The translations under genes and the position numbers were made by a program. A DNA stretch of 14,412 nucleotides from an uncultured Parabacteroides sp. (GTDB lineage: Bacteria > Bacteroidota > Bacteroidia > Bacteroidales > Tannerellaceae): positions 1 to 14,412 of the forward strand of contig CAMTPG010000027.1 in assembly GCA_947074335.1 (NCBI GenBank), written 5' to 3'. The first letter of the stretch is position 1; every line of letters starts with the position of its first letter. Below, in pieces: positions 14,354 through 14,412 of this stretch. The notes beneath the pieces are model-generated. The model searched no databases. It had not been told where the DNA came from and saw only the letters and a program-made list of their open reading frames with translations.

Positions 14354-14412
14354 ATTCAAAATGTTCTAAAATACTTATTATCAATGTAAATCTAATATCA
14401 ATACATTATGAA
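14335..14412 (+). CDS. Possible 5' end of a gene running off the window
   Basis: From ATG 14335 the frame (MKISIFNSKCSKIL..., 26 codons) is open to the window edge. The start lies 14 bases after a strong Shine-Dalgarno, on the base just before a hairpin that would cover it. A competing start is the ATG at 14408, the same frame or not depending on unseen sequence (14408 is one base off this frame). The piece is too short to judge coding potential. Confidence 0.2.
   Translation, partial: MKISIFNSKCSKILIINVNLISIHYE

Overview
The window looks like chromosomal DNA from a Bacteroidales bacterium (phylum Bacteroidota). The evidence is house-style promoters close to the Bacteroides consensus TTTG-N19-TAnnTTTG, AT-rich leaders with almost no Shine-Dalgarno sequences in front of the genes, a lipoprotein whose cysteine is followed by an acidic stretch typical of surface export in this phylum, and a periplasmic/secreted GH2 beta-mannosidase. 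Genus cannot be fixed from sequence alone. Bases 1-18 are an exact match to the 3' end of an Illumina TruSeq adapter, so the window starts at a contig end and the first bases are not genomic.

Layout: 1-880 is gene-free and full of small repeats (two 11-bp tandem arrays, a 25-bp direct repeat, three related palindromes, a possible pseudoknot). From 8892 down to 955 on the minus strand lies a tight three-gene cluster, probably one operon: mfd (transcription-repair coupling factor), an AMP-binding long-chain fatty acyl-CoA ligase 11 bp downstream, and a GH2 beta-mannosidase 40 bp further on, closed by a strong intrinsic terminator at 881-912. A compact divergent promoter region (8892-9000) separates mfd from plus-strand genes: a polyprenol-phosphate mannose synthase-like GT2 glycosyltransferase (9000-9779), a Bax inhibitor-1 family membrane protein (10106-10789), a CyuA/YhaM-type L-cysteine desulfidase (10905-12200) with a perfect consensus promoter, and a DUF4925-like surface lipoprotein (12426-13562) with a terminator at 13645-13675. 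The plus-strand genes are separated by gaps of 115-326 bp with their own promoters or terminators, so they are probably separate transcription units.

From 13681 to the end the sequence is very AT-rich and has no recognised gene. It holds one plausible 50-codon ORF (13958-14110), several inverted repeats and, at 14311-14353, a perfect Shine-Dalgarno sequence followed by an AUG-UAA start-stop pair and a hairpin. That is unusual for Bacteroidota, where ribosomes seldom use Shine-Dalgarno pairing. A weaker look-alike (strong Shine-Dalgarno, GTG-GAA-TAA, then a hairpin) sits at 638-702.

Most of the window is ordinary housekeeping DNA. I see no defence island, mobile element with a transposase, CRISPR array, tRNA or rRNA. 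The observations most worth checking are the Shine-Dalgarno/minimal-ORF elements, the orphan terminator in front of the Bax inhibitor gene, the arginine- and histidine-free lipoprotein, the mfd start codon, and the adapter contamination.
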